From Bradyrhizobium ottawaense (GTDB lineage Bacteria > Pseudomonadota > Alphaproteobacteria > Rhizobiales > Xanthobacteraceae), in contig NZ_LT629693.1 in assembly GCF_900099825.1 (NCBI RefSeq), forward strand, positions 3,297,001 to 3,361,000: 64,000 bases of DNA, given 5' to 3'. A program made the translations under genes and the position numbers. The notes under the pieces are model-generated. The model saw only the letters and a program-made list of their open reading frames with translations. It had not been told where the DNA came from and made no database searches. This document shows, piece by piece, positions 7,919-16,192 of the stretch; the first letter of the stretch is position 1, and each line of letters begins with the position of its first letter.

Positions 7919-9328
7919 ATGTTCGAAGGCTGGGATGCGGTTGTATTGGCCCGGGCGCAGTTCGCCTTCACGATGTCGTTCCACATCATATTTCCCGCCT
8001 TCTCGATCGGGCTCGCCAGCTATCTGGCGGTGCTGGAAGCGCTGTGGCTCGCCACCGGGCGCGAGGTATTCATCAACCTGTTCAATTACTGGCTGAAGAT
8101 CTTTGCCGTCGCCTTCGGCATGGGCGTGGTGTCAGGGATTGTGATGTCCTACCAGTTCGGCACCAACTGGTCGGCCTTCTCGGACAAGACCGGCCCGGTG
8201 ATCGGCCCGCTAATGGCCTATGAGGTGCTGACCGCGTTTTTCCTGGAGGCGGGCTTCCTCGGCGTCATGCTGTTCGGCCTCGAACGCGTCGGCCACCGCC
8301 TGCATTTCCTGGCGACACTGATGGTCGCGATCGGCACCTTGATTTCGGCGTTCTGGATTCTGTCCGCCAATTCCTGGATGCAGACGCCGGCCGGCTACGC
8401 CATCAATGCCGACGGGCAGTTCGTCGCCGCCGACTGGCTCAAGGTGATCTTCAACCCGTCATTCCCGTACCGGCTCGTGCACATGGTGCTGGCGGCATAT
8501 CTGACCACCGCGCTCGTGGTCGGCGCGGTCGGCGCGTATCATCTGCTGCGCGACCGGCACCTTGCCGGCCCCCGCGTGATGTTCTCGATGGCGATGTGGA
8601 TGGCGACGCTGGTCGCGCCGATCCAGATTCTTGCCGGCGACCAGCACGGGCTCAACACACTGGAGCATCAGCCGACCAAGATCATGGCGATGGAAGGTCA
8701 CTTCGAGAGTCACAAGGACGGCGCGCCGCTGATCCTGTTCGGCCTGCCCAATCAGACCGCCGGCAAGGTCGACTACGCCGTCGAAGTGCCGAAACTGGGT
8801 TCGCTGATCCTCAAACATTCGCTCGACGCGCCGCTGGCCGGCCTCGACACGGTGCCGCGTGAAAACTGGCCGCCGGTGCCGATCACGTTCTGGTCGTTCC
8901 GCATCATGGTCGGGCTGGGATTCCTGATCATGGGGCTCGGCCTGTTCAGCCTGTTGATGCGTCTGCGCGGCAAACTCTATGAAACCCGGCTGTTGCACAT
9001 GTTCGCGCTGGCGATGGGCCCCGCCGGCTTCATCGCGGTGCTGGCCGGGTGGATCACCACCGAGACCGGACGGCAGCCGTTCACCGTGTACGGGCTGTTG
9101 CGCACGGTGGAATCGGCTTCCCCGCTCGCCGCGCCCGCGGTCGGCTCCTCGCTGATCGCTTTCATCATCGTCTATTTCGCGGTGTTCACGGCCGGCGTGA
9201 TCTACATCCTGCGCTTGATGGCCTCGCCGCCGCATCACGGCGAACAGGGCCCGCGCAGCGACATCCCGGCGCGCGCCGCCGGCATCACGCCCGCCGCGGG
9301 TGCGGCCGCCGAAGGAGGCGCGCGATGA
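7919..9328 (+). CDS. cydA: Cytochrome bd-type quinol oxidase subunit I (CIO type)
   Basis: About 469 residues from the ATG at 7919; an in-frame ATG at 7895 would add eight residues, but family members start close to the FEGWDAVVLARAQFAFT segment. Subunit I carries the haems and the quinol site of the bd-type terminal oxidase in the cytoplasmic membrane. Visible features are the N-terminal helix with the haem-ligand histidine in SFHIIFPAFSIGLASY, the GDQHGLNTLEHQPTKIMAMEG segment, a short Q-loop and GWITTETGRQPFTVYG. The short Q-loop is that of the cyanide-insensitive subfamily. Subunit II follows with an ATGA overlap. It probably supports respiration at low oxygen or when cytochrome oxidase is inhibited, for instance by sulfide. 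Confidence 0.95.
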   Translation: MFEGWDAVVLARAQFAFTMSFHIIFPAFSIGLASYLAVLEALWLATGREVFINLFNYWLKIFAVAFGMGVVSGIVMSYQFGTNWSAFSDKTGPVIGPLMAYEVLTAFFLEAGFLGVMLFGLERVGHRLHFLATLMVAIGTLISAFWILSANSWMQTPAGYAINADGQFVAADWLKVIFNPSFPYRLVHMVLAAYLTTALVVGAVGAYHLLRDRHLAGPRVMFSMAMWMATLVAPIQILAGDQHGLNTLEHQPTKIMAMEGHFESHKDGAPLILFGLPNQTAGKVDYAVEVPKLGSLILKHSLDAPLAGLDTVPRENWPPVPITFWSFRIMVGLGFLIMGLGLFSLLMRLRGKLYETRLLHMFALAMGPAGFIAVLAGWITTETGRQPFTVYGLLRTVESASPLAAPAVGSSLIAFIIVYFAVFTAGVIYILRLMASPPHHGEQGPRSDIPARAAGITPAAGAAAEGGAR

Positions 9329-10335
9329 TCCCGATCGATCTTCCCACTATCTGGGCCTTCATTATCGCCTTTGCGGTGTTCGTCTATGTCGTGATGGACG
9401 GCTTCGATCTCGGTCTCGGCATCCTGTTTCCGCTGTTTCCGCAAAAGGCCGATCGCGACGTCATCATGAACAGCGTCGCCCCGGTTTGGGACGGCAACGA
9501 AACCTGGCTGGTGCTCGGCGGCGGCGGCATGATGGCGGCGTTCCCGCTGGCCTATGCGGTGCTGATGCCGGCGCTCTACACGCCCATGATTGCGATGCTG
9601 CTCGGCCTGGTGTTCCGCGGCGTCGCCTTCGAATTCCGCTGGCGCACGACGCAAACCGGCAGCAACCGCTGGGACATCGCCTTTGCCGGTGGGTCGCTGC
9701 TGGCGACCTTGGCGCAGGGCATCGCGCTCGGCGCCATCCTGCAGGGCGTGCATGTCGACGGACGGCATTATGCCGGCGGCTGGTGGGACTGGCTGACGCC
9801 GTTCAGTATCCTGACGGGCGCGGCGCTCGTCATCGGCTATGCCCTATTAGGGGCGACGTGGCTTGTCATGAAGACCGAAGGCGCGCTGCGCGATCGCGCC
9901 TATCACCTGAGCTGGCTGTTGCTGCTGGCGATGTTAGGGGCCATCGGCGCCGTCAGCATCGCCACCCCGTTCCTGCATGTGCAGTACACCCATCGCTGGT
10001 TTGCGTGGCCGAACATCATCCTGACCGCGCCGGTACCGATCGCGGTGGCCGGCGTCACCGTCCTGCTGCTGCGCAGCCTCGCCAACAAATACGACTTCCA
10101 GCCGTTCTTCCTGACGCTGGCGCTGTTCGCATTGTCCTATGCCGGCCTCGGCATCAGCATGTACCCCTATATCGTGCCGCAGAGCATCACGATCTGGCAG
10201 GCGGCTTCGCCCGAGAACAGCCAGATATTCATGCTGTTCGGCGTCGCCGTGCTGATACCGCTGATCCTCGGCTATACCGCTTGGGCCTACTGGGTGTTCC
10301 GCGGCAAGGTGAAGCCGGAAAGCGGGTATCATTGA
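9325..10335 (+). CDS. cydB: Cytochrome bd-type quinol oxidase subunit II
   Basis: 336 residues, starting at the ATG at 9325 that overlaps the cydA stop (ATGA) and is preceded by GAAGGAGG. The N-terminal part carries the hallmark FVYVVMDGFDLGLGILFP and the DRDVIMNSVAPVWDGNETW stretch, followed by several hydrophobic helices typical of CydB. With CydA it forms the membrane heterodimer that oxidises ubiquinol and reduces oxygen to water. Its stop codon overlaps a further very small gene for a single-helix protein. Confidence 0.95.
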   Translation: MIPIDLPTIWAFIIAFAVFVYVVMDGFDLGLGILFPLFPQKADRDVIMNSVAPVWDGNETWLVLGGGGMMAAFPLAYAVLMPALYTPMIAMLLGLVFRGVAFEFRWRTTQTGSNRWDIAFAGGSLLATLAQGIALGAILQGVHVDGRHYAGGWWDWLTPFSILTGAALVIGYALLGATWLVMKTEGALRDRAYHLSWLLLLAMLGAIGAVSIATPFLHVQYTHRWFAWPNIILTAPVPIAVAGVTVLLLRSLANKYDFQPFFLTLALFALSYAGLGISMYPYIVPQSITIWQAASPENSQIFMLFGVAVLIPLILGYTAWAYWVFRGKVKPESGYH

Positions 10336-10463
10336 CGTCGCGGGAGCCAAATCCGCGTCCCCTTCGACAGCGCCTGCTGTGGTTCGCCACGCTTTGGCTC
10401 GGCGGGGTCGGCACCGTCGCCCTGATCTCGTTTGGCCTGCGGCTCTGGATCGCACCGAAATGA
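10332..10463 (+). CDS. DUF2474-family small membrane subunit of the bd oxidase (CioZ-like)
   Basis: 43 residues, starting with TTG at 10332 that overlaps the cydB stop TGA (10333-10335). A basic N-terminus (RPLRQRL) precedes a single hydrophobic helix (LLWFATLWLGGVGTVALISF) and a short LRLW tail, the layout of DUF2474 proteins found behind CIO-type oxidases and named CioZ in Pseudomonas. Position, overlap and helix all fit a third subunit comparable in role to CydX. It is easily missed because of its size and its TTG start. Confidence 0.72.
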   Translation: MTSREPNPRPLRQRLLWFATLWLGGVGTVALISFGLRLWIAPK

Positions 10464-10627
10464 GCCCGCCATGACGCCCCCATGAATTGGGCGGCCGACA
10501 AAAATATAAGGCATTTCAGTGACCTATCCGCCACATTCGCCCTAAACTTGCCATCAAGCTGGCCCTGAGATTTGATGGTTCCGCTGATTTGGCCTTCGGC
10601 CAAGAGGCCACCAAGGAGAACTCCGCG

Positions 10628-11227
10628 ATGACGAAGTTTCGGCACCTGATCTGGATGTTGATCGCAACAGCCGGTCTGATCCTTTCGACCTCGCAAAGCC
10701 AGGCGCAATTGCGCCAGCCCGACGTCGGCGACCAGCCGGGGTTGATTGCCGATGACTCGGTCGAACTGGATCCGGAGTTCAAGAAGACGGCGGTGCTCTA
10801 TCGCACCAGCGAACCGGCCGGCACCATCATTATCTCCACCGCGGAGCGGCATCTCTATCTGATCCAGGGCAATGGCCGCGCGCTGCGCTACGGCATCGGC
10901 GTCGGCCGCGACGGATTTCAATGGCAGGGGCTGGTGAACATCACCCGCAAGGCGGAGTGGCCGGACTGGACGCCGCCGCCGGAGATGATTCAGCGCCAAC
11001 CCTATCTGCCGCGCTTCATGGCCGGCGGCCCGGGCAACCCGCTCGGCGCACGCGCGATGTATCTCGGCACCACCGTCTATCGCATTCACGGCACCAACCG
11101 GCCCGACACCATCGGCACCGCCGTCTCCTCCGGCTGCTTCCGGCTGGTCAACTCCGACGTCGCCGACCTCTACGAGCGCGTTCCGGTCGGCACCAAGGTG
11201 ATCATCCGGCAGAAGCCGGAACTGTAA
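10628..11227 (+). CDS. L,D-transpeptidase (YkuD domain), exported
   Basis: 199 residues from the ATG at 10628, preceded by AAGGAG. A signal peptide of about 30 residues is followed by the YkuD domain, with AGTIIISTAERHLYLIQG at its start and the catalytic motif IHGTN...SSGCFRLVN, the cysteine being about residue 170. Such enzymes form 3-3 cross-links in peptidoglycan or attach proteins to it in the periplasm; the ERFK/YbiS-like forms in Rhizobiales are numerous. No LysM or other wall-binding domain is present. It stands alone between the oxidase operon and an amino-acid binding protein. Confidence 0.9.
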   Translation: MTKFRHLIWMLIATAGLILSTSQSQAQLRQPDVGDQPGLIADDSVELDPEFKKTAVLYRTSEPAGTIIISTAERHLYLIQGNGRALRYGIGVGRDGFQWQGLVNITRKAEWPDWTPPPEMIQRQPYLPRFMAGGPGNPLGARAMYLGTTVYRIHGTNRPDTIGTAVSSGCFRLVNSDVADLYERVPVGTKVIIRQKPEL

Positions 11228-11287
11228 CGGCGACGCCTGCTCCCTCTCATTAGCCGATCCATTTCCCTGAAATTGGTGAGTTAAAAA

Positions 11288-12328
11288 ATGCTACGTACAT
11301 TTCGAGGCGGCCTCCTGATTGGTCTGGCGGTCGCAGTCGCGATCCTGGCCGGTGCCATCACCTATGAGCGCTATGACACCAAGACCCTGAAGCGAACGAT
11401 CCGGCGCGGCGAAGTGCTGTGCGGCGTCAACAAGGGCCTGCCCGGCTTCTCGAACCCCGACGACAAGGGCGACTGGACCGGCTTCGACGTCGATTTCTGC
11501 CGCGCGGTGGCGGCGGCGATCTTCGACGATCCCAAGAAGGCGAGTTTTGTGCCGCTGGACGCCAACGAACGCTTCAAGGAACTGCAGAACCGCAAAGTCG
11601 ACATCCTCTCGCGCAACTCGACCTGGAGCATGTCGCGCGAGACCAATTACGACCTCTACTTCCCGGCGGTCGCCTATTATGACGGCCAGGGCTTCATGCT
11701 GCCGCAGTCCCGCAAGATCGATTCCGCGCTGGACCTGAACGGCAGCAAGGTGTGCGTCCAGGACGGCACGACCACGCTGCTCAACCTCGCGGACTATTTC
11801 CGTGCCAACAACATGAAATACACGGAGATGAAGTTTCCGAAGCTGGAAGAGGTGGTCAAGGCCTACGAGTCCGGCAAGTGCGATACCTTTACCGCCGACG
11901 TTTCCCAGCTCTACGCGCTGCGGCTGAATCTGACCCAGCCGGCCGACCACGTCATCCTGCCCGACGTCATCTCCAAGGAGCCGCTCGCCCCCGTGGTGCG
12001 CCAGCGTGACGACGACTGGATGATGCTGGTGAAGTGGACGCTGTATGCGATGGTCAACGCCGAGGAACTCGGCATCACCTCGAAGAATATCGACGAGGCG
12101 ATGAAGTCGAAGAAGCCGGATGTAATGCGGCTGGTCGGCACCGAGGGCACCTACGGCGAAGACCTCGGCCTGTCGAAGGACTGGGCCGCCCGCATCATCC
12201 GCCACGTCGGCAACTACGGTGAAGTCTACGACCGCAATGTCGGCTCGGGATCGCGCCTGAAGATCCCCCGCGGCCTGAACTCGCTGTGGAGCAACGGCGG
12301 CATCCAATACGCCCCGCCGATCAGGTAA
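11288..12328 (+). CDS. AapJ-like general L-amino acid ABC transporter binding protein (orphan)
   Basis: About 346 residues. An N-terminal hydrophobic segment (about 7-25) targets it to the periplasm. The mature part matches family 3 solute-binding proteins of the AapJ/BztA type: RGEVLCGVNKGLPGFSNPD, GFDVDFCRAVAAAIF, SRNSTWSMSRE, and SGKCDTFTADVSQLYALR. These proteins supply amino acids to a QMP permease, yet no permease or ATPase gene is near, so it either works with a system elsewhere or has a sensory or scavenging role. It is followed by a palindromic repeat. Confidence 0.88.
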   Translation: MLRTFRGGLLIGLAVAVAILAGAITYERYDTKTLKRTIRRGEVLCGVNKGLPGFSNPDDKGDWTGFDVDFCRAVAAAIFDDPKKASFVPLDANERFKELQNRKVDILSRNSTWSMSRETNYDLYFPAVAYYDGQGFMLPQSRKIDSALDLNGSKVCVQDGTTTLLNLADYFRANNMKYTEMKFPKLEEVVKAYESGKCDTFTADVSQLYALRLNLTQPADHVILPDVISKEPLAPVVRQRDDDWMMLVKWTLYAMVNAEELGITSKNIDEAMKSKKPDVMRLVGTEGTYGEDLGLSKDWAARIIRHVGNYGEVYDRNVGSGSRLKIPRGLNSLWSNGGIQYAPPIR

Positions 12329-12337
12329 ATCTCTCCA

Positions 12338-12420
12338 CCGTCATTGCGAGGAGCGTAGCGACGAAGCAATCCATACTTTCTTTGTGGCCATGGATTGCTT
12401 CGCTTCGCTCGCAATGACGG
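12338..12420. repeat. Palindromic intergenic repeat, 'CGTCATTGCGAG' type, copy 1
   Basis: The ends are inverted (CCGTCATTGCGAG at 12338-12350 and CTCGCAATGACGG at 12408-12420) and the inner arms GAAGCAATCCAT / ATGGATTGCTTC are also inverted. Related copies lie at 26931-27044 and, degraded, 53113-53187. It sits between a plus-strand and a minus-strand gene end. Confidence 0.85.
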
Positions 12421-12427
12421 GGTTGCC

Positions 12428-13567
12428 TCAATAACTCTTCATCCGCGCCAGTTGATCGGCGTGGTAGTTCGCATCGCCGAACAATTCCTGGCAGACCCGC
12501 GCACGCTTCATGAAGAAGCCGATGTCGAACTGGTCGGTCATGCCCATGCCGCCATGCATCTGGACGCCTTCCTGGACCGCCCGCGTCGCGGTGGTGCCGG
12601 CGCGGGCCTTGGCGACCGCCACCGCGGCACTGGCGTGATCGAAATCACCGTCGAGCGTCTGCAGCGCCTTCAGCACCGCCGCGCGGGTGATCTCGATATC
12701 GATATAGAGTTCGGCGGCGCGATGTTGCAGCGCCTGGAATTCGCCGATCAGCTTGCCGAACTGCTTGCGCTCCTTGAGATACGTCACGGTGCGGCCGAAT
12801 ACTTCTTCGCTCAGGCCCACCATTTCGGACGCCACCGCGCCGCGGCCAATGTTGAGCACGCCTTCCAATAGCGCCCCGCCCTGATCGACCTCGCCGAGCA
12901 CTTGATCGGCGTTGACCTCAACATTGGCGAATTCGATCCGCGCCGCGTTGTGTGAATCCACCATCGCGGTGCGCTCGATCGCAACGCCCTTGGCCTTGGG
13001 ATCGACCAGGAACAGCGTCAGCCCGTTACGCTCGCCGGCGGCGCCGCCGGTGCGCGCCGCCACGATCAGGAGATCGGCGGTGTGACCGTCGACCACAAAC
13101 GCCTTGGCGCCATTCAGCTTGAAGCCATTGCCGGATCGCACCGCCTGCAATTGGATCTGCAGTGGACGATGTTTGGTGCCCTCGTCGATCGCGAGCGCGG
13201 CCAGCAGCGAGCCGTCGGATATCTTCGGCAGATGCGCCGACTTCTGCGCGTCGCTGCCGCCGCGCGACAGCGCGGAAGCGGCCAGCACCGCGGTCGCGAG
13301 ATACGGCGACGGCATCAAGGTGCGGCCGATCTCCTCCATCACCACGCCGGCCTCGACGCAGCCGAGCCCGCTGCCGCCAAAATTCTCCGGCACCAAGAGC
13401 CCGGCAAATCCCATCTCGGCAAACGCTTTCCAGAGCTCGCGGGAAAACCCGGTTTCGTCCTTGGCGTCGCGCAGTTGCCGCAGATGCGACACCGGCGCCT
13501 TGTCGCTGATAAGGCCGCGCGCGCTGTCGCGCAGCATGGATTGTTCTTCGGTGAGGACGAGTGCCAT
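12428..13567 (-). CDS. Acyl-CoA dehydrogenase, small-subunit type (PimD-like)
   Basis: 379 residues from the ATG at 13567 (MALVLTEEQ); an upstream in-frame ATG would add 12 atypical residues. It carries the FAD-dependent acyl-CoA dehydrogenase fold: N-terminal helical domain with ENFGGSGLG, a middle beta domain with FKLNGAKAFVVDG, and C-terminal helices with YLKERKQFGKLIGEFQALQHRAAELYI and QMHGGMGMT. It is paired with a second dehydrogenase on the same strand (13742-14926), as for the two subunits of pimeloyl-CoA dehydrogenase (PimC/PimD). Substrate is unproven; medium-chain, dicarboxylic or branched acyl-CoA are all possible. Confidence 0.88.
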   Translation of the reverse strand: MALVLTEEQSMLRDSARGLISDKAPVSHLRQLRDAKDETGFSRELWKAFAEMGFAGLLVPENFGGSGLGCVEAGVVMEEIGRTLMPSPYLATAVLAASALSRGGSDAQKSAHLPKISDGSLLAALAIDEGTKHRPLQIQLQAVRSGNGFKLNGAKAFVVDGHTADLLIVAARTGGAAGERNGLTLFLVDPKAKGVAIERTAMVDSHNAARIEFANVEVNADQVLGEVDQGGALLEGVLNIGRGAVASEMVGLSEEVFGRTVTYLKERKQFGKLIGEFQALQHRAAELYIDIEITRAAVLKALQTLDGDFDHASAAVAVAKARAGTTATRAVQEGVQMHGGMGMTDQFDIGFFMKRARVCQELFGDANYHADQLARMKSY

Positions 13568-13603
13568 TGAGGAATTCCGGTTTAGAAGTGAAATAGACTG
13601 CAT

Positions 13604-13723
13604 CGTCGTCCCTGCGAAAGCAGGGACCCATACTCCGCGGCGCCGCGATGAAGAGATGGAGTGAGCGTCACGATAAATACTTAACAGCGGTGGTTATGGG
13701 TCCCTGCTTTCGCAGGGACGACG
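13604..13723. repeat. Pair of 29-bp perfect inverted repeats (REP-like element)
   Basis: Bases 13604-13632 and 13695-13723 are exact reverse complements, and each arm contains its own hairpin (CCCTGCGAAAGCAGGG). The pair lies in the 174-bp gap between the two acyl-CoA dehydrogenase genes and resembles a bacterial interspersed mosaic element. Confidence 0.9.
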
Positions 13724-13741
13724 TGAGAGCGATGACAGTAG

Positions 13742-14926
13742 CTACGCCCCCGGCAGATCGAGGATGCGCTTGGCGACGATGCCGAGCATCACCTCGCTGG
13801 TGCCGCCTTCGATCGAATTGGCCTTGGTACGCAGCCAGGCGCGCGGGCGGGCGCCACCGCGTGAGCGTTCGCTTTCCCATTCCAGCGCATCGGCGCCGCC
13901 AGCCGACATCAGGATTTCGTAGCGGCGCTTGTTGAGCTCGGTGCCGTAATATTTCATCGCCGAGGAAAACGCCGGATGCGACTCGCCGGCCTTAGCGAGA
14001 TCGACCGCGCGTTCGGCGGCCGCCGACAGCGCCGCCTCGTCGATCTCGAAGGCCGAGATCTGGCTGCGCAGCATCGAGTCCTCCAGCCGGCCCTGCTCGT
14101 CGGTGCCGACGGAATCGGCGGCGACCTGGCCGAGCGGCCGGCCGACGCCGCGCTCGCCCATGCCCGAGATCATCGCGCGCTCGTGCTGCAGCAGATATTT
14201 CGCGACATCCCAGCCGCGGTTGACGGTACCGACCACATGCGATTTCGGCACCCGCACGCCGTCGAAGAAGGTTTCGCAGAACGGCGAGTAGCCGGAGATC
14301 AAGAGGATCGGCTTGGTCGAGACACCCTTCGACGTCATGTCGAACAGGATAAAGCTGATGCCGTCATGCTTCTTGGCTGACGCGTCGGTGCGCACCAGGC
14401 AGAAAATCCAGTCGGCGTAATTCGCATATGATGTCCAGATCTTCTGGCCGGTGATGACGAAATCGTCGCCGTCGCTCTCGGCGCGGGTCTGCAGCGAGGC
14501 GAGATCCGACCCGGCGTTCGGCTCGGAATAACCCTGGCACCAGCGAATAAGTCCGGCGGTGATTTTCGGCAGATGTTCCTTCTTTTGCGCGTCGGTGCCG
14601 TACTGCAGCAGTGCCGGCCCGAGCATGGAAATGCCGAACGAGACCAGCGGCTGCCGTGCGCCGATCGCCGCCATCTCCTGGCGCACGATCTTGGCCTGCT
14701 CGCCATCGAGGCCTCCGCCGCCATATTCCTTCGGCCAGTGTGGCACGGTCCAGCCCTTGTCACGCATCCGCTCGAACCAGACACGCTGAGGTTCGGACGA
14801 GAACTTGGCGTTGCGGCCGCCCCAGAAGGTGTCGCCCTCCGAGGTCATCGGCCGCCGCATCTCCGGCGGACAATTGGCCTCCAGCCAGGCGCGGGTCTCA
14901 CGGCGAAAGTTTTCCAGATCGGACAT
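13742..14926 (-). CDS. Acyl-CoA dehydrogenase, large-subunit type (PimC-like)
   Basis: 394 residues with the full acyl-CoA dehydrogenase fold: N-terminal MSDLENFRRETRAWLEANCP, HWPKEYGGGGLDGEQ, the flavin-contacting QGYSEPNAGSDLASLQT and ITGQKIWTSYANYADW, and C-terminal EGGTSEVMLGIVAKRIL. It is upstream of the smaller dehydrogenase in the direction of transcription, with a repeat between; the two probably form a heteromeric enzyme for alpha,beta-oxidation of an unusual acyl-CoA. No ligase, hydratase or thiolase lies directly next to them. Confidence 0.9.
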   Translation of the reverse strand: MSDLENFRRETRAWLEANCPPEMRRPMTSEGDTFWGGRNAKFSSEPQRVWFERMRDKGWTVPHWPKEYGGGGLDGEQAKIVRQEMAAIGARQPLVSFGISMLGPALLQYGTDAQKKEHLPKITAGLIRWCQGYSEPNAGSDLASLQTRAESDGDDFVITGQKIWTSYANYADWIFCLVRTDASAKKHDGISFILFDMTSKGVSTKPILLISGYSPFCETFFDGVRVPKSHVVGTVNRGWDVAKYLLQHERAMISGMGERGVGRPLGQVAADSVGTDEQGRLEDSMLRSQISAFEIDEAALSAAAERAVDLAKAGESHPAFSSAMKYYGTELNKRRYEILMSAGGADALEWESERSRGGARPRAWLRTKANSIEGGTSEVMLGIVAKRILDLPGA

Positions 14927-15085
14927 ATCGGCGTTTCCATGTGGGAATGTTGGATCGACCTTAGCTATCGCATTGCGGAATTCAATATGTCTCTGCGCTG
15001 CGCCATGCCCTGACCGCGGTGGTCATAGTCCCTATTCAGGTGTATCGCAGGGCGCGCAACGATTGAAAAACAAGAGGAAACGGAC

Positions 15086-15631
15086 ATGCGGCTGAAGTTG
15101 CTTTCGCCTGGCGAAATGAACGCCGAGCAAAAAGAAACCTACGACGAGTCGATCGCCGGCAAGCGCGGCGCCCCGCCGGCGCCGATGATGGCCTGGCTCA
15201 ACAGTCCCCCGATGGCGAAGCATGCCACCCGGCTGGGCGAGCAGCTTCGTTTCAACACCATCTTTCCGGCAAAATTGTCGGAGATTGCGATCCTCGTCAC
15301 CGCGCGGCACTGGACCTCGCATTACGAATGGTACGCCCACAAGCGCCTGGCGCTGAAAGGCGGCATGGACCCGAAGATCATCGACGACATCCGCGATCGC
15401 CGCACGCCGACCTTCGACGATCCCAAGGGCAAAATGATCTACGACGTCGCCAAATCGCTGCACGAAGGCCACGGCGTTTCCAAGGCGCTGTACGACGAGG
15501 CCGTGAAGGTGCTGACCGAACGCGGCATCGTTGAAGTCATCGGGCTGTGCGGCTATTACACGATGGTGTCGATGACGCTGAATACGTTTGAGTTCGGGCT
15601 GCCCGAGGGCGAAGTCTCCGACCTTGCGTAA
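15086..15631 (+). CDS. Carboxymuconolactone decarboxylase (AhpD-like) family protein
   Basis: 181 residues beginning at an ATG after AAGAGGAAA. The helical CMD fold shows in RLGEQLRFNTIFPAKLSEIAILVTARHWTSHYEWYAHKRLA, with the histidines of the family in place. The CxxC of peroxidase-active AhpD is absent, which argues against alkylhydroperoxidase activity and for a decarboxylase-like or unknown reaction. It is divergent from the acyl-CoA dehydrogenase pair and followed by a hairpin and a VOC gene; the group suggests catabolism of an aromatic or cyclic compound, but no single pathway can be named. Confidence 0.85.
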   Translation: MRLKLLSPGEMNAEQKETYDESIAGKRGAPPAPMMAWLNSPPMAKHATRLGEQLRFNTIFPAKLSEIAILVTARHWTSHYEWYAHKRLALKGGMDPKIIDDIRDRRTPTFDDPKGKMIYDVAKSLHEGHGVSKALYDEAVKVLTERGIVEVIGLCGYYTMVSMTLNTFEFGLPEGEVSDLA

Positions 15632-15643
15632 GGGATGAGCGCT

Positions 15644-15673
15644 GCATAGATCGCGTTCAGGCGCGATCTATGC
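15644..15673 (+). terminator. 12-bp perfect hairpin between CMD and VOC genes
   Basis: GCATAGATCGCG (15644-15655) and CGCGATCTATGC (15662-15673) form a perfect 12-bp stem over a 6-base loop. It lacks a T-run, so it may attenuate, terminate, or stabilise the upstream message. Confidence 0.5.
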
Positions 15674-15697
15674 CCGGAAGAGAGATAGCGAGACTGC

Positions 15698-16192
15698 ATG
15701 TCCCAAAACCCGCCCATCATTGCCGGTACGCGGATCGGGCATGTTCATCTCAAGGTCGCCGATCTCGACCGCGCGCTGGGGTTTTACTGCGGTGTGCTCG
15801 GCTTCGAGGTGATGCAGCAGATGGGCTCGGCCGCGGCGTTCATTTCGGCCGGCGGTTATCACCACCACATCGGTCTCAACACCTGGGAAAGCAAAGGCGG
15901 CCACCCGCCGCCGCCGGGCACCACCGGGCTGTTCCACACCGCGATCCTCTACCCCACCCGTCCGGCGCTGGCTGACGCGCTGCACCGCGTGATCCAGGCC
16001 GGCATCCAGCTCGACGGCGCCAGCGACCACGGTGTCAGCGAGGCGCTCTACTTACGCGATCCCGACGAGAACGGTGTTGAGCTCTATCGGGACCGCCCCA
16101 AGGAAGAGTGGCCGCGCACGCCTGACGGCGCGCTGTCGATGTTCACAAAGCGGCTCGATCTGGACGATTTGCTGCGCGCCCGCGAACCATGA
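15698..16192 (+). CDS. VOC-family (glyoxalase/extradiol dioxygenase-like) protein
   Basis: 164 residues. The vicinal-oxygen-chelate fold is clear: GHVHLKVADLDRALGFYCGVLGFEV at the N-terminus, GGYHHHIGLNTWESKGG in the middle and LYLRDPDENGVELYRDRP at the C-terminus. Metal ligands by analogy are the histidine of GHVHLKV, a histidine of the HHH cluster and the glutamate in GVELY. It resembles CatE-type catechol 2,3-dioxygenases in length and motifs, but lyase or isomerase activity cannot be excluded. Its 3' end overlaps the convergent MFS gene by 50 bases. Confidence 0.85.
   Translation: MSQNPPIIAGTRIGHVHLKVADLDRALGFYCGVLGFEVMQQMGSAAAFISAGGYHHHIGLNTWESKGGHPPPPGTTGLFHTAILYPTRPALADALHRVIQAGIQLDGASDHGVSEALYLRDPDENGVELYRDRPKEEWPRTPDGALSMFTKRLDLDDLLRAREP

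Noticed and set aside
13162..13664. Plus-strand frames opposite the acyl-CoA dehydrogenase gene
   Set aside because: They lack any fold or start signal and mirror the codon structure of the minus-strand gene.
15086..15631. AhpD-type alkylhydroperoxidase
   Set aside because: The CxxC needed for peroxidase activity is absent from the translated sequence.
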